A stretch of DNA of 64,000 nt. Origin: Bacillota bacterium. Its GTDB lineage: Bacteria > Bacillota > Clostridia > Lachnospirales > Lachnospiraceae. The notes under the pieces are model-generated. The model saw only the letters and a list, made by a program, of their open reading frames with translations, searched no databases and had not been told where the DNA came from. Below are positions 44,390 through 53,895 of the stretch, piece by piece. The stretch lies in assembly GCA_023443225.1 (NCBI GenBank), contig JAEZVF010000008.1:1-64000 (forward strand), written 5' to 3'. The position numbers were made by a program, and so were the translations under genes. Position 1 is the stretch's first letter, and every line of letters begins with the position of its first letter.

Positions 44390-44701
44390 ATGGATATCAC
44401 AAATTTAAATAGTATATCTCGTTTGGGGACAGATGGTAATGCGCCACTTGCATTAAAGAAAACAAATCATAATGAGACATTTGAAAGTTTATTTCAATCA
44501 GCACTCTCCATGGTTAAAGAAACTGAAAGCCTAACAAATGCTGCGGAAAAAGAAGAAATTTCTTATGCTTTAGGGTTATCAGATAATATTCACGATTTAC
44601 AGATTGCGCAGCAAAAAGCGAACCTTTCCTTGCAATACACTGTAACAGTGAGAAACAAGGTTATGGAAGCTTATAGAGAGATTATGAATCTCCAATTTTA
44701 A
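44390..44701 (+). CDS. fliE: flagellar hook-basal body protein FliE
   Basis: Small adaptor between the MS ring and the rod. The C-terminal half NIHDLQIAQQKANLSLQYTVTVRNKVMEAYREIMNLQF carries the conserved FliE pattern; the N-terminal half is variable. Length 103 aa. It follows flgC by 13 bp. Confidence 0.93.
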   Translation: MDITNLNSISRLGTDGNAPLALKKTNHNETFESLFQSALSMVKETESLTNAAEKEEISYALGLSDNIHDLQIAQQKANLSLQYTVTVRNKVMEAYREIMNLQF

Positions 44702-44725
44702 CTCGATGGCTAGAGGAGCAGTAAT

Positions 44726-46321
44726 ATGATTGATAGATTAAAAAAAATACCTGTTCAACTATTAAAACAATGGAATAAATATTCAAGCAAACAAAAAACC
44801 ATCATAATTAGCGTGGTAGCTTTTGTTTTTTTGTCATTAATTATTTTAGTTAATGTCTTAAACAGGACTGAATATAAGACTTTAATTGTAAACGAAAACA
44901 AAAAAGATGTAAGTGCAGTAGCAGAGCTCTTAAAAGCGGAGGGCATTGACTATAAGTTGGGAAATGACGAACTGACTATATTAGTAGATGCTAAGATGCA
45001 TTCAGAAGCTCTTCTTTTAATTTACAGCAGTGATATACCGACAACGGGGGTTACTTTGGATAAATTAATGTCCAACAGCATTGATACTACGAATAGTGAT
45101 AAAAAATTAAAAACACACTTATATTTTCAATCTGAGATTCGGATGACACTAATGTCAATGAAAGGGATTGAAGATGCTCAGGTTACTTATGTTCCTGAAG
45201 ATAATACCTTCAGTGTGTTATCGGATAAGCAGGATTATCCAGTCAGTGTTGCATTGACCGTAAACGATGAATTTGATGCTGCAAACGCAGAAGCGATAGC
45301 AGAATATGTTGCTGCATCTATTGGTAATAGAACAACAGATACGATAAAGATAATTGACCAGGAAGGGAATTTACTATTTGGAGGAAAAGAGGATTTGTAC
45401 TCTGCTAGTGCGAATTCGGTGTTGGATTATCGTGAAAAGCTTCAGAATACTTACAATAATAATATCATCATGTTAATGATGAAACTTGGATATACAGATG
45501 TTCAGCCTATGTTTAACTGGTCATTAAAGATGGATAAGGTTAGCGAGATGTATACCGAACAGATTCCTGCCGAAGGACAGGAACAAGGATTGTATAAGAA
45601 TTATTATTCTTATGAAACCGAGAATACAAACAATAGTGGGAGTGGGGTACCGGGAACACAGGCGAATGGTAATACTGACACTATGATTCAGGATGGTTCA
45701 AACAACAATTCCTCTTCTTCAACCCTGGAAATCGAATATTTGCCCAGTGAGCGGATTACCAATACAGAACGTGAAATTGGTGCTGTTAAACCAGAAGAAT
45801 CTTCTGGTTCCATAGTATGTATTCGGGCAGTAACATATAAAGAAGATGAATTAAAGTTACAAGGCGAATTGGATGATAAATCATTTGAAGAATATCGTTT
45901 GGAAAATATGGAAAAAAGGCAAATTGAGGTAACGCCGGAAGTCTATACTTTAGTATCGCAAGCTACTGGAATAGCTATTGAAAATATCTCAATCATGGCT
46001 TATGAACAACCAGTGTTTATTCCAAGTGCAGGGAGTGGAAGAGACTGGACCTTCTATCTGCAAATTATTCTAATTATCTTAATTATTGCGTTATTAGTAT
46101 TTGTAGTATTTAAGGGAACTTCTCCTATGGAGATTACAGAATTGGAACCAGAACTATCTGTAGAGCAGTTGTTAGCAACTACAAAAGAGAACCAATCCTT
46201 AGAAAATATAGAATTTACAGAACAGTCTGAGACGAAGAAGATGATTGATAAATTCGTTGATGAGAATCCGGAAGCAGTTGCACAGTTGTTAAGAAACTGG
46301 TTAAATGATGAATGGAGTTAA
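44726..46321 (+). CDS. fliF: flagellar MS-ring protein FliF
   Basis: Forms the membrane-embedded MS ring. There are two membrane helices, one near 25-45 and one near 440-465. Between them are the ring-building motifs, YKTLIVN and a long periplasmic region with a Ser/Asn-rich linker. The cytoplasmic tail near the end (DENPEAVAQLLRNWLNDE) is the FliG-binding peptide. Length 531 aa fits. It is six codons' distance from fliG. Confidence 0.95.
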   Translation: MIDRLKKIPVQLLKQWNKYSSKQKTIIISVVAFVFLSLIILVNVLNRTEYKTLIVNENKKDVSAVAELLKAEGIDYKLGNDELTILVDAKMHSEALLLIYSSDIPTTGVTLDKLMSNSIDTTNSDKKLKTHLYFQSEIRMTLMSMKGIEDAQVTYVPEDNTFSVLSDKQDYPVSVALTVNDEFDAANAEAIAEYVAASIGNRTTDTIKIIDQEGNLLFGGKEDLYSASANSVLDYREKLQNTYNNNIIMLMMKLGYTDVQPMFNWSLKMDKVSEMYTEQIPAEGQEQGLYKNYYSYETENTNNSGSGVPGTQANGNTDTMIQDGSNNNSSSSTLEIEYLPSERITNTEREIGAVKPEESSGSIVCIRAVTYKEDELKLQGELDDKSFEEYRLENMEKRQIEVTPEVYTLVSQATGIAIENISIMAYEQPVFIPSAGSGRDWTFYLQIILIILIIALLVFVVFKGTSPMEITELEPELSVEQLLATTKENQSLENIEFTEQSETKKMIDKFVDENPEAVAQLLRNWLNDEWS

Positions 46322-46333
46322 AGGAGGGTGTAT

Positions 46334-47344
46334 ATGACTAAGAATGCTGATATTTCAGGGTTACAAAAGGCTGCCGTACTTCTTATAGCTCTTGGGCCGG
46401 AGAAATCCGCAAGCATCTTTAAGCATCTGAAGGAAGATGAGATAGAACAGTTAACGTTGGAAATTGCGAATACACGAGGTGTTTCACCTGCAACCAAGGA
46501 GCAGGTATTAGACGAATTTTATGAAATTTGTCTTGCGCAGCAATATATTGCAGAGGGTGGTATCGCTTATGCCAAGGAACTTTTGGAAAAGGCACTTGGT
46601 GAAGAAAAAGCAAAAGACGTTATTGGTAGATTAACAGCTTCCTTACAGGTTCGACCATTTGAATTTGTGCGTAAAACGGATGCAAGTCAGATGTTAAACT
46701 TTATTCAGGATGAACATCCTCAGACAATTGCTCTAATTTTGTCTTACCTATCATCAAGTCAGGCATCCTCAATTATTTCCGCATTGCCACCGGATAAACA
46801 GGCGGATGTTGCAAAACGTATAGCACAAATGGATCGTACCTCACCAGATGTTATTAAAGAGGTAGAAAGAATATTAGAACGTAAATTATCCTCTTTAGTA
46901 AACCAGGATTATACAATTGTAGGTGGTGTAGATGCCATTGTATCAATTTTAAATACGGTTGACAGAGGAACCGAAAAGCATATTATGGAAACTCTTGAAA
47001 TTGAAGAACCAGAATTGGCTGATGAAATCAGAAGAAAGATGTTTGTATTCGAAGATATTCTTTCTCTTGATGATAAATCCATACAGAGAGTACTTAGGGA
47101 AGTTGATAATAATGAACTTGCAGTTGCTCTGAAAGGTTCCAATGAAGAAGTACAGACAGTTATCTTTAACAATCTTTCTAAACGTCTCTCTACAATGATT
47201 AAAGAAGATATGGATTACATGGGTCCTGTAAGACTGAAGGATGTTGAAGAAGCACAACAGAAGATTGTAAATATTATTAGAAAACTGGAGGACTCCGCTG
47301 AAATTATTATTTCCAGAGGTGGAGGTGATGAGATCGTTGTCTAA
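46334..47344 (+). CDS. fliG: flagellar motor switch protein FliG
   Basis: Rotor protein that interacts with FliF, FliM and MotA. Expected motifs are LQKAAVLLIALGPEKSA, EHPQTIALILSYL, and MFVFEDILSLDDKSIQRVLREVD with the charged torque helix. AAGGAGGGTG precedes ATG 46334 (a GTG two codons earlier overlaps that site). The 3-prime end overlaps fliH by 17 bp. Confidence 0.97.
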   Translation: MTKNADISGLQKAAVLLIALGPEKSASIFKHLKEDEIEQLTLEIANTRGVSPATKEQVLDEFYEICLAQQYIAEGGIAYAKELLEKALGEEKAKDVIGRLTASLQVRPFEFVRKTDASQMLNFIQDEHPQTIALILSYLSSSQASSIISALPPDKQADVAKRIAQMDRTSPDVIKEVERILERKLSSLVNQDYTIVGGVDAIVSILNTVDRGTEKHIMETLEIEEPELADEIRRKMFVFEDILSLDDKSIQRVLREVDNNELAVALKGSNEEVQTVIFNNLSKRLSTMIKEDMDYMGPVRLKDVEEAQQKIVNIIRKLEDSAEIIISRGGGDEIVV

Positions 47345-48170
47345 TTTAATTAAATCCAGATATGTTTATGTAAATGACGAAAATAAAAAGATAATTGACT
47401 CCAATGGGAAGAGTGAAGTCTTAAAAACGATTCAATTTAATCGTCAATTTGAAGCTGTTCCACAGAAGGACGAGCATTTCACTGATACAAACTCTGAAAA
47501 GGATAACGATGTTTTTACAGAAGGACTAAATGTAACAGTTATAGATGATGCAGTATCAGAGGATGAAATGAATCAAATCCGCTTACAAGCAGCACAGATA
47601 ATTACGGATGCTAACGAGCAAGCAGCGAAGATTCTTACCAATGCAGAAGAAGAAGCTAAAAGTTCAAGTCAAGCAGTGTTGGAAGAAGCTCGTCAAAAAG
47701 GGTATGAAGAGGGACTGCAAAAAGCTATGTCCGAAGTTAATCAGTTAAAAACAGAATTAGAGCAGTTAAAACAGAAACATAACAAGGATTACCTCGATCA
47801 ATTAGCAAAATTAGAGCCAATGTTTGCTGACATTGTTGCAGAATTGGTAGAAAAAATAACGGGGGTAATCGTAAAAGATAAAAAAGAAGTCATTCTTTAT
47901 CTAATACATAATTCTATGACAGAAGCCGATAACAGTAAATCTTATACAATTAGGGTTTCTAAAGATGAATACGAACTTGTTTTATCAAAAAAAGAAGAGT
48001 TAAATGACCTCGTGCCTAAAGATGCGGTAATAGATATTATACTGGATAAGAATTTAAGTGAAAACCAGTGCTTGATTGAGACGGATACAAGAATGATTGA
48101 TTGCAGTCTTGATGTTCAGCTTACTAACTTAATTCAAGACATAAAACTTATCTCGAAACAGAAAGAATAG
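47328..48170 (+). CDS. fliH: flagellar assembly protein FliH
   Basis: Negative regulator and peripheral stalk of the FliI export ATPase. It shows a long Gln/Glu/Ala-rich coiled coil at about 75-160 (EEARQKGYEEGLQKA is the FliH/YscL hallmark) and a C-terminal domain. The start is uncertain: ATG 47328, GTG 47319 and TTG 47337 are all close to overlapping AGAGG/GGAGGTG sites inside fliG. Confidence 0.88.
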   Translation: MRSLSNLIKSRYVYVNDENKKIIDSNGKSEVLKTIQFNRQFEAVPQKDEHFTDTNSEKDNDVFTEGLNVTVIDDAVSEDEMNQIRLQAAQIITDANEQAAKILTNAEEEAKSSSQAVLEEARQKGYEEGLQKAMSEVNQLKTELEQLKQKHNKDYLDQLAKLEPMFADIVAELVEKITGVIVKDKKEVILYLIHNSMTEADNSKSYTIRVSKDEYELVLSKKEELNDLVPKDAVIDIILDKNLSENQCLIETDTRMIDCSLDVQLTNLIQDIKLISKQKE

Positions 48171-48183
48171 AAGGCAGGTAGTT

Positions 48184-49494
48184 ATGGTTACTGTAGATGT
48201 TGCAAAGTATCGTAAGTTACTGGAAAAGTCCTATGATAAGACATTGGGAAAAGTTATTAAGGTAGTTGGACTAACAATAGAATCCATTGGTCCGGATGCG
48301 AACCTGAATGATTTGTGTATTATCATGTCAAAGGATAAAACGAAGACTGTCATGGCAGAAGTTGTTGGTTTTCGTGATGACAGAATTTTATTAATGCCAT
48401 ACGGTAACATAGAAGGCATTGGTGTTGGAAGTACTGTTGAATCAACATTACAGCCATTAAAGGTTCAGGTAAGTGAAAATCTTCTTGGTAAAACCTTAGA
48501 TGGACTAGGGTGTCCTATCGATGATTCGGAATTAGAGTATGCAGAAGGTTATTCCGTGGAGGCAATGCCACCCGATCCTTTGAAAAGAAAATTAATCAAT
48601 GAAGTTCTTCCTTTAGGCGTGAAAGCAGTAGATGGTATGATTACCGTTGGAAAAGGCCAAAGAATTGGAATTTTTGCTGGTAGTGGTGTGGGTAAAAGTA
48701 CTCTACTTGGAATGTTTGCTAGAAATACAAAAGCAGACATAAATGTAATTGCTTTGATTGGAGAGCGTGGTAGAGAGGTTCGAGAATTTATTGAACGAGA
48801 TTTGGGAGAAGAAGGTTTAAGGCGTTCTGTAGTTGTAGTTGCGACCTCCGATAAACCAGCACTCATTAGAAAAAAAGCAGCAAAAACAGCAACAGCAATT
48901 GCCGAATTTTTTCGTGATCAGGGCAAGGATGTATTACTTATGATGGACTCTCTCACTCGTTTTTCTATGGCACAGAGGGAAATCGGACTTGCTTCTGGTG
49001 AACCACCGGTATCAAGAGGCTATCCACCAAGTGTATATTCAGAGATGCCAAAACTACTTGAGAGAGCAGGTAACTCTGAAAATGGTTCCATAACCGGTTT
49101 ATATACTGTGTTGGTAGATGGTGATGATTTCAACGAGCCAATTACAGATACTGCCAGGGGAATCCTGGACGGTCATATCATGTTAACAAGAAAGATGGCG
49201 AATAAGAATCATTATCCTGCAATTGATGTTTTGCAGAGCATCTCGCGTGTTATGTCAACAATTGTTACGAGTGAACATAAGCAGGTAGCTGGCAAATTAA
49301 AGATGGTTCTGGCAACTTATAATGAAGCAGAAGATTTGATTAATATCGGTGCATATAAAAGCGGTTCAAATGCAAACATTGATTATGCGATTTCTAAAAT
49401 CGAGGCTGTGAATGATTTTCTAACACAGGATGTGTATGAAAAACTGGACTATAACGAAACAGTAGATGCTTTAGTTGAAATATTTGCAGAATAG
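48184..49494 (+). CDS. fliI: flagellum-specific ATPase FliI
   Basis: Hexameric F1-like ATPase that powers export substrate unfolding. Walker A is GIFAGSGVGKSTLL. The Walker B region is VLLMMDSLTRF, then ASGEPPVSRGYPPSVYSEMPKLLERAG, the family signature. Length 436 aa. It directly follows its regulator fliH. Confidence 0.97.
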   Translation: MVTVDVAKYRKLLEKSYDKTLGKVIKVVGLTIESIGPDANLNDLCIIMSKDKTKTVMAEVVGFRDDRILLMPYGNIEGIGVGSTVESTLQPLKVQVSENLLGKTLDGLGCPIDDSELEYAEGYSVEAMPPDPLKRKLINEVLPLGVKAVDGMITVGKGQRIGIFAGSGVGKSTLLGMFARNTKADINVIALIGERGREVREFIERDLGEEGLRRSVVVVATSDKPALIRKKAAKTATAIAEFFRDQGKDVLLMMDSLTRFSMAQREIGLASGEPPVSRGYPPSVYSEMPKLLERAGNSENGSITGLYTVLVDGDDFNEPITDTARGILDGHIMLTRKMANKNHYPAIDVLQSISRVMSTIVTSEHKQVAGKLKMVLATYNEAEDLINIGAYKSGSNANIDYAISKIEAVNDFLTQDVYEKLDYNETVDALVEIFAE

Positions 49495-49504
49495 TGGTGA
49501 ATGA

Positions 49505-49966
49505 ATGGCAAAGTTTATTTACAAAATGGAAAGTATTTTGAACATAAAGTATAAAATGGAGGAGCAGGCAAAAACAGCATATGGCAATGCACGATTACGA
49601 TTGACTCTAGAGGAAGAAAAGTTAGAATCCTACCGTCAGCAAATGTTTCAGTATCAGAATGAGATAAGAGAAGTAATGGTGTCCAGTCTGAAGCTTATAG
49701 AAATCAAGCGTTTAGAGAATGCTGTAGAAACTATGAAATTCTTTATAAAACAACAACAGCTAGTTGTAAAACGCGCAGAACAGCAGCTAGAAGCAGCGAG
49801 AATACGACTTCGTGCAGCAATGATGGAACGAAAGACTCATGAAAAATTAAAAGAAAAGGCGTTTGAGAATTTTAAGTTAGAATATGAGGCTGAAGAAAGA
49901 AAAGAAGTGGATGAGTTAGTCAGCTTTAAATATAATAATCCTACCGATAGCCTGGAGGAAGTATAA
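49505..49966 (+). CDS. fliJ: flagellar export chaperone FliJ
   Basis: A 153-aa, almost entirely coiled-coil protein starting KFIYKMESILNIKYKMEEQAKT, the usual FliJ opening. It works with FliI at the export gate. Its TAA stop overlaps the next gene's ATG by one base. Assignment depends on both the pattern and the position after fliI. Confidence 0.9.
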   Translation: MAKFIYKMESILNIKYKMEEQAKTAYGNARLRLTLEEEKLESYRQQMFQYQNEIREVMVSSLKLIEIKRLENAVETMKFFIKQQQLVVKRAEQQLEAARIRLRAAMMERKTHEKLKEKAFENFKLEYEAEERKEVDELVSFKYNNPTDSLEEV

Positions 49967-50727
49967 TGGCAAGAAAGAATAAATCACTAGATAATAATAA
50001 TGAAAAAAGTAAAGGAAGCAAGATATTAGCTGCAATCATAGGACTTGTAATCGTAATAGTCTGGCTTGCGATATTTGTTGTTTTAATAAAGCTGGATTTT
50101 GGAGGTTTTGGAAGTTCCATATTACGGCCTTTACTAAAGGATGTTCCTGTAATTAATAAAATCCTTCCCAATGTTTCTGATGAACAGATAGCATATGAAA
50201 ATGATTATCCTTATACAACATTGGAAGAAGCAGTAGCCCGAATTAAAGAATTAGAGGTAGAAAATGAGGCGTTGCATTCAGGAAACAGTTCTGACTCCGA
50301 TCGAATAAAGGAATTGGAAACAGAATTGGCAAGATTAAAGGTATTCGAAGACAATCAGTTGGCATTTGAAGAGCGAGTGTTAGAATTTGAAAAAAATATT
50401 GTATTTGCAGATCAAGCTCCTGATATAGAAGAGTACAAAACATACTATGAAAGTATCAATCCTACAAATGCAGAGGAAATTTACAGACAAGTAGTTGAAC
50501 AGGCTCAAGCTTCCGAGGCAATTCAGAAAAAAGCCGATATTTATAAAAAGATGAAGCCAGCTGCTGCTGCTCCCATTTTGGAAGGTATGACTGCAGATAT
50601 TGATTTAGTTGCACAAATGTTACTTTTAATGAAACCAGATGAAAGTGCATCGATTCTTGCTGAGATGAATTCTACCATGGCAGCAAAGATAACCAAGAAA
50701 ATGTTTGATATGGATCAGGCAAATTAA
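49966..50727 (+). CDS. MotE-like flagellar protein with MgtE-N-type domain
   Basis: Product of 253 aa: basic cytoplasmic N-terminus, one membrane helix near 22-43, an Ala/Glu-rich coiled coil near 85-150, and a C-terminal MgtE N-domain-like repeat (MKPAAAAPILEGM and MKPDESASILAEM). Such proteins between fliJ and fliK are called MotE or FliJ-associated chaperones in other phyla. The name is inference. The start overlaps fliJ by one base. Confidence 0.75.
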   Translation: MARKNKSLDNNNEKSKGSKILAAIIGLVIVIVWLAIFVVLIKLDFGGFGSSILRPLLKDVPVINKILPNVSDEQIAYENDYPYTTLEEAVARIKELEVENEALHSGNSSDSDRIKELETELARLKVFEDNQLAFEERVLEFEKNIVFADQAPDIEEYKTYYESINPTNAEEIYRQVVEQAQASEAIQKKADIYKKMKPAAAAPILEGMTADIDLVAQMLLLMKPDESASILAEMNSTMAAKITKKMFDMDQAN

Positions 50728-50756
50728 GTTTAAGTCATGTCAATTGGCTTATGGTG

Positions 50757-50791
50757 TTTTCTATTTACATCGTATCTACACGAATAGAAAA
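50757..50791 (+). promoter_or_regulatory. hairpin upstream of fliK
   Basis: TTTTCTATT at 50757-50765 pairs perfectly with AATAGAAAA at 50783-50791 over a 17-nt loop. No T-tract follows. Confidence 0.45.
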
Positions 50792-50821
50792 TACTTAAGT
50801 ATAAAAACCCATTATTTGTAC

Positions 50822-50836
50822 GCGTGCAAAGCACGC
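50822..50836 (+). repeat. GC-rich mini-hairpin GCGTGC-AAA-GCACGC before fliK
   Basis: A 6-bp perfect GC stem with a 3-nt loop lies 38 bp before the fliK start. A close relative occurs at 57364-57378 before fliL, with similar flanking bases (CGCAG followed by a GGAG-like site). Confidence 0.6.
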
Positions 50837-50874
50837 AGATGGAGGTCAAATACAAAAGAAAGGAGGAATTGCCA

Positions 50875-52305
50875 ATGACGACACAAAGTATATCAACACA
50901 AGCCACAGAGTTTCTTGCTTCATCAAAGTCAAGTAAGTCAAGTTCTGAAAAACAAAGTGGTATCGGCAGTAGTTTTAGCAATGTAATGGACAATAGTTTG
51001 AAATCTCAAGAGAAAGCTGTCCACACAAAAGGCAGCAAAATAGAAAATAGAACAAGTAATGATTTACAGAAGAAGCAAAGTGTTGAGGAACCGGCAGATT
51101 ATACACCGCTACATAGAAAAGCACAATCGGTAGATTCAGACAGTAAGTCCGCAGACAAGGTTAAGGATGACATAGCAAATGCAGATTTACAGTCAAAGCT
51201 AGACAAAGTTTCAGAAACGATTGAAAACACAGTAAAATCTACACTTGATATATCTCAAGAAGAGTTTGATGAAATTATGGCTACACTTGGTTTCACTATG
51301 CTTGATCTTTTAAATGTGGATAATCTGAAGCAGTTAGTTTTGCATGTGAATGATTCTAATGATATTACAGCAGTATTGACGGATGAGAATCTTGCAAATC
51401 AATTACAAAATCTATTGCAAAAAATAGAAGAGCTGCAATTAGACCAGTCTTTTCTGCTGACAGATGAAGAACTAGCCATATTGATGAAGAACTATCAAAG
51501 GGAAGATGCTTCTGTTGATTCAAAGTCAATTGGACTGGAAAATCTTAGCCAGGGCCTAGAATTAAATGAATCAGAATTTGCCGGAACTCTAGTACAAGAA
51601 AGCAGTGAAAGCGTAGGAAAATTTACGGAAACAATGGATAAGACGGATGCCGAGAGTGTCTACAGCCATGAAAAAGAGATTTCATTGGAAGTACACAAAC
51701 TGACAGAATCTGACATGAAAAACAGTACTATGGATCAGGGTAAATCAGGTGAAAAGGATACTGATATTGAGATGCCAACTCAGCTTGAATCATTTATGAA
51801 CAATTTGACAGCTTTAGGTAAGAACGATGTCTTGAACTTTACCGATACGATTGCAAATGCTAGACAGATGCATGAGATTACAAATCAGATTGTGGAGCAG
51901 ATTAAAGTACTGATTAAGCCAGATATGACATCTATGGAATTACAGTTAAATCCAGAACACCTGGGAAAAATCAGTCTTTCTCTAAATGAAAAAGATGGAG
52001 TCATAACTGCTCAATTTACTACACAGACACAAATAGCAAAAGAGGCGATTGAAGGTCAGTTGCAGTTTTTACGTGACAACCTGAATAATCAAGGGCTTAA
52101 AGTAGAATCTATTGAAGTTGCTATAGCAGAGTATAACTTTGATCAAAGTAATCAAGCAGCTTCGGAAGAAAGTAATCAGAACCACCCACAAGGACGCCAT
52201 AATTTTAAGAACGATGCAGAATTATTTACTACCCAGTCAGATAATGAAAGCAGCCCATCGGAACATATGGAACTTAGTGGAAGCCAAATTGATTATACTG
52301 CTTAA
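50875..52305 (+). CDS. fliK: flagellar hook-length control protein FliK
   Basis: Secreted molecular ruler. The first 300 residues are low-complexity and Ser/Lys/Glu-rich. The C-terminal Flg_hook domain contains MTSMELQLNPEHLGKISLSL and LRDNLNNQGLKVESIEV. Length 476 aa. AAAGGAGGAATT precedes ATG 50875; the frame is open to 50824 but that part includes the mini-hairpin and has no start site. Confidence 0.93.
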   Translation: MTTQSISTQATEFLASSKSSKSSSEKQSGIGSSFSNVMDNSLKSQEKAVHTKGSKIENRTSNDLQKKQSVEEPADYTPLHRKAQSVDSDSKSADKVKDDIANADLQSKLDKVSETIENTVKSTLDISQEEFDEIMATLGFTMLDLLNVDNLKQLVLHVNDSNDITAVLTDENLANQLQNLLQKIEELQLDQSFLLTDEELAILMKNYQREDASVDSKSIGLENLSQGLELNESEFAGTLVQESSESVGKFTETMDKTDAESVYSHEKEISLEVHKLTESDMKNSTMDQGKSGEKDTDIEMPTQLESFMNNLTALGKNDVLNFTDTIANARQMHEITNQIVEQIKVLIKPDMTSMELQLNPEHLGKISLSLNEKDGVITAQFTTQTQIAKEAIEGQLQFLRDNLNNQGLKVESIEVAIAEYNFDQSNQAASEESNQNHPQGRHNFKNDAELFTTQSDNESSPSEHMELSGSQIDYTA

Positions 52306-52326
52306 TAATTAAGAAAGGAGAGAAAT

Positions 52327-53373
52327 ATGAGTGAATTAGTACAAGGTGTAAAAGATGGGAAAATAGTAGAAAACGCATCATCACAGAAAAAAGCCACGAA
52401 ATCAACTTCTGGAACCAGCGAGTTAGGAAAAGATGCTTTTTTACAACTATTAGTTACACAGATGAAATATCAGGATCCATTAAATCCAAATACGGATACT
52501 CAATTTGTTGCACAGTTAGCAACCTTTTCGCAATTGGAACAAATGCAGAATCTAAGTAAGACATCTACGAATTCACAGGCATTTAGTCTTGTGGGAAGAG
52601 ACGTAGTCATAAAGGCGGAAGATGGCTCTGGAGGAATTAATTATAAGAGTGGAATGGTGGATTTTGTAACTATGTCGGCTGGAGAAGCAAAGCTTTCTGT
52701 CGGTGGAAACCTCTATTCTTTAGATCAATTATATGAAGTAATTGATGGTACATATTTAATTCAACAGGGACTGCCTGGCATTGAAAAAGCTACAAAAGTT
52801 GATTATGATCTTGGAGAGCCAAAGGATATTACCTTTACGGTGAAACTTGGAGAAAGTCCGACCCAGGCAACTAAAGTTGCTGTATATCTGAATGGTAAAG
52901 TGCTGGATGATAAGTATATAACCTTAAAAGGGAATACAGTTACGATCAATAAGGATGCTTTAGTGGATTTAGAGGTTGGTTCCTATAAGGCAACAATCGG
53001 ATTTAATGATTCCTTACTTACAACAGTATCAGATAAGCTAACGGTTCAAGTAAAGAATTCAAAGTATGGATATCCAGGGATTACAAAATCTACAACAGCG
53101 GAGTTTGATCTAACGAAGCCACAGGATATAAGTTTTGCGGTAAGTATGGGAGAGAGTCCGAACCAAGCAACTAAGGTTTCGGTATATGTTAACGGCAGCG
53201 AATTGAGTCCAGAACATATTACCTTAAAGGACAATACTGTTACAATCAGTAAGGATGCTCTTAGCAGTTTGGAAGTAGGTTCTTATAAAGCCAGCGTTAA
53301 ATTTAATGATTCCTCACTTACGACAGTAGACAATAAGTTAACGATTCAGGTGAAAGAATCAGAGGTAAAATAA
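52327..53373 (+). CDS. flgD: hook cap protein FlgD with two tandem X2-like Ig modules
   Basis: Hook assembly scaffold. The N-terminal FlgD domain is clear (GKDAFLQLLVTQMKYQDPLNP and FSQLEQMQNL), followed by a tudor-like region near 90-140. Instead of a normal FlgD Ig domain, residues 148-247 and 248-347 form two copies of one 100-residue module, about 63 percent identical by my hand alignment. The pattern (FDL..P.DI.F, VNG, DNTVTISKDAL, LEVGSYKA.) resembles X2 domains of cellulosomal proteins. Total 348 aa, longer than the usual 140-230. AAGGAGAG precedes the ATG. Confidence 0.92.
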   Translation: MSELVQGVKDGKIVENASSQKKATKSTSGTSELGKDAFLQLLVTQMKYQDPLNPNTDTQFVAQLATFSQLEQMQNLSKTSTNSQAFSLVGRDVVIKAEDGSGGINYKSGMVDFVTMSAGEAKLSVGGNLYSLDQLYEVIDGTYLIQQGLPGIEKATKVDYDLGEPKDITFTVKLGESPTQATKVAVYLNGKVLDDKYITLKGNTVTINKDALVDLEVGSYKATIGFNDSLLTTVSDKLTVQVKNSKYGYPGITKSTTAEFDLTKPQDISFAVSMGESPNQATKVSVYVNGSELSPEHITLKDNTVTISKDALSSLEVGSYKASVKFNDSSLTTVDNKLTIQVKESEVK

Positions 53374-53407
53374 GACAGCTTTCATAAGCAGTCAGACAGG
53401 AGTTACT

Positions 53408-53809
53408 ATGAATCATATTACACAAACAAATTTCACCTCCATTGAGCGAATGACTGGGCAACTACTTAAGAATAAGTGTGTGAATAAGAATTCGGTTGCT
53501 GAAGACAAGAATCTATCATTTCATGACATATTGCAAAGCAAGCAAGAATCTGTAGAAACCTCTTATCTTAAGTTTTCAAAACATGCAAATGAAAGACTAG
53601 CTAGCAGGAATATTGATCTGTCCAAGACACAGTTAGAGAGACTTGAAAATGGTGCCAAGAAAGCTCAAGAAAAGGGAATCAATGAGTCCTTGGTTATGGT
53701 TGATAACATTGCATTTATAGTAAATGTTAAGAACAATACGGTTGTTACAGCGGTCAATGACAGTGAGGACAAGATATTTACAAATATTGATGGTGCCGTA
53801 ATTATTTAA
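53408..53809 (+). CDS. conserved flagellar operon protein (TIGR02530 type)
   Basis: A 133-aa protein found between flgD and flgE in many Firmicutes. The middle FSKHANERLASRNIDLS and the terminal VVTAVNDSEDKIFTNIDGAVII are its recognisable stretches. The function is unknown; the family looks like a small secreted or assembly factor. CAGGAG precedes the ATG. A pair of short hairpins (53813-53838 and 53839-53862, the latter followed by TTT) lies behind it. Confidence 0.88.
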   Translation: MNHITQTNFTSIERMTGQLLKNKCVNKNSVAEDKNLSFHDILQSKQESVETSYLKFSKHANERLASRNIDLSKTQLERLENGAKKAQEKGINESLVMVDNIAFIVNVKNNTVVTAVNDSEDKIFTNIDGAVII

Positions 53810-53895
53810 TTCATATGCTGGACCTAATGGAAGCATATAACCCTTGAATGACAGATGGGGTTTTTACAGGCATACAGTTTAGGAGGATTTTCATT

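Noticed and set aside
52768..53370. FlgD repeat as an assembly artefact
   Set aside because: The two copies differ at roughly a third of residues and many silent sites, which fits an old duplication and not a collapsed or duplicated read.
53813..53865. Terminator before flgE
   Set aside because: The second hairpin has only a 5-bp stem with a 14-nt loop before its T-run, too weak to call a terminator inside the operon.
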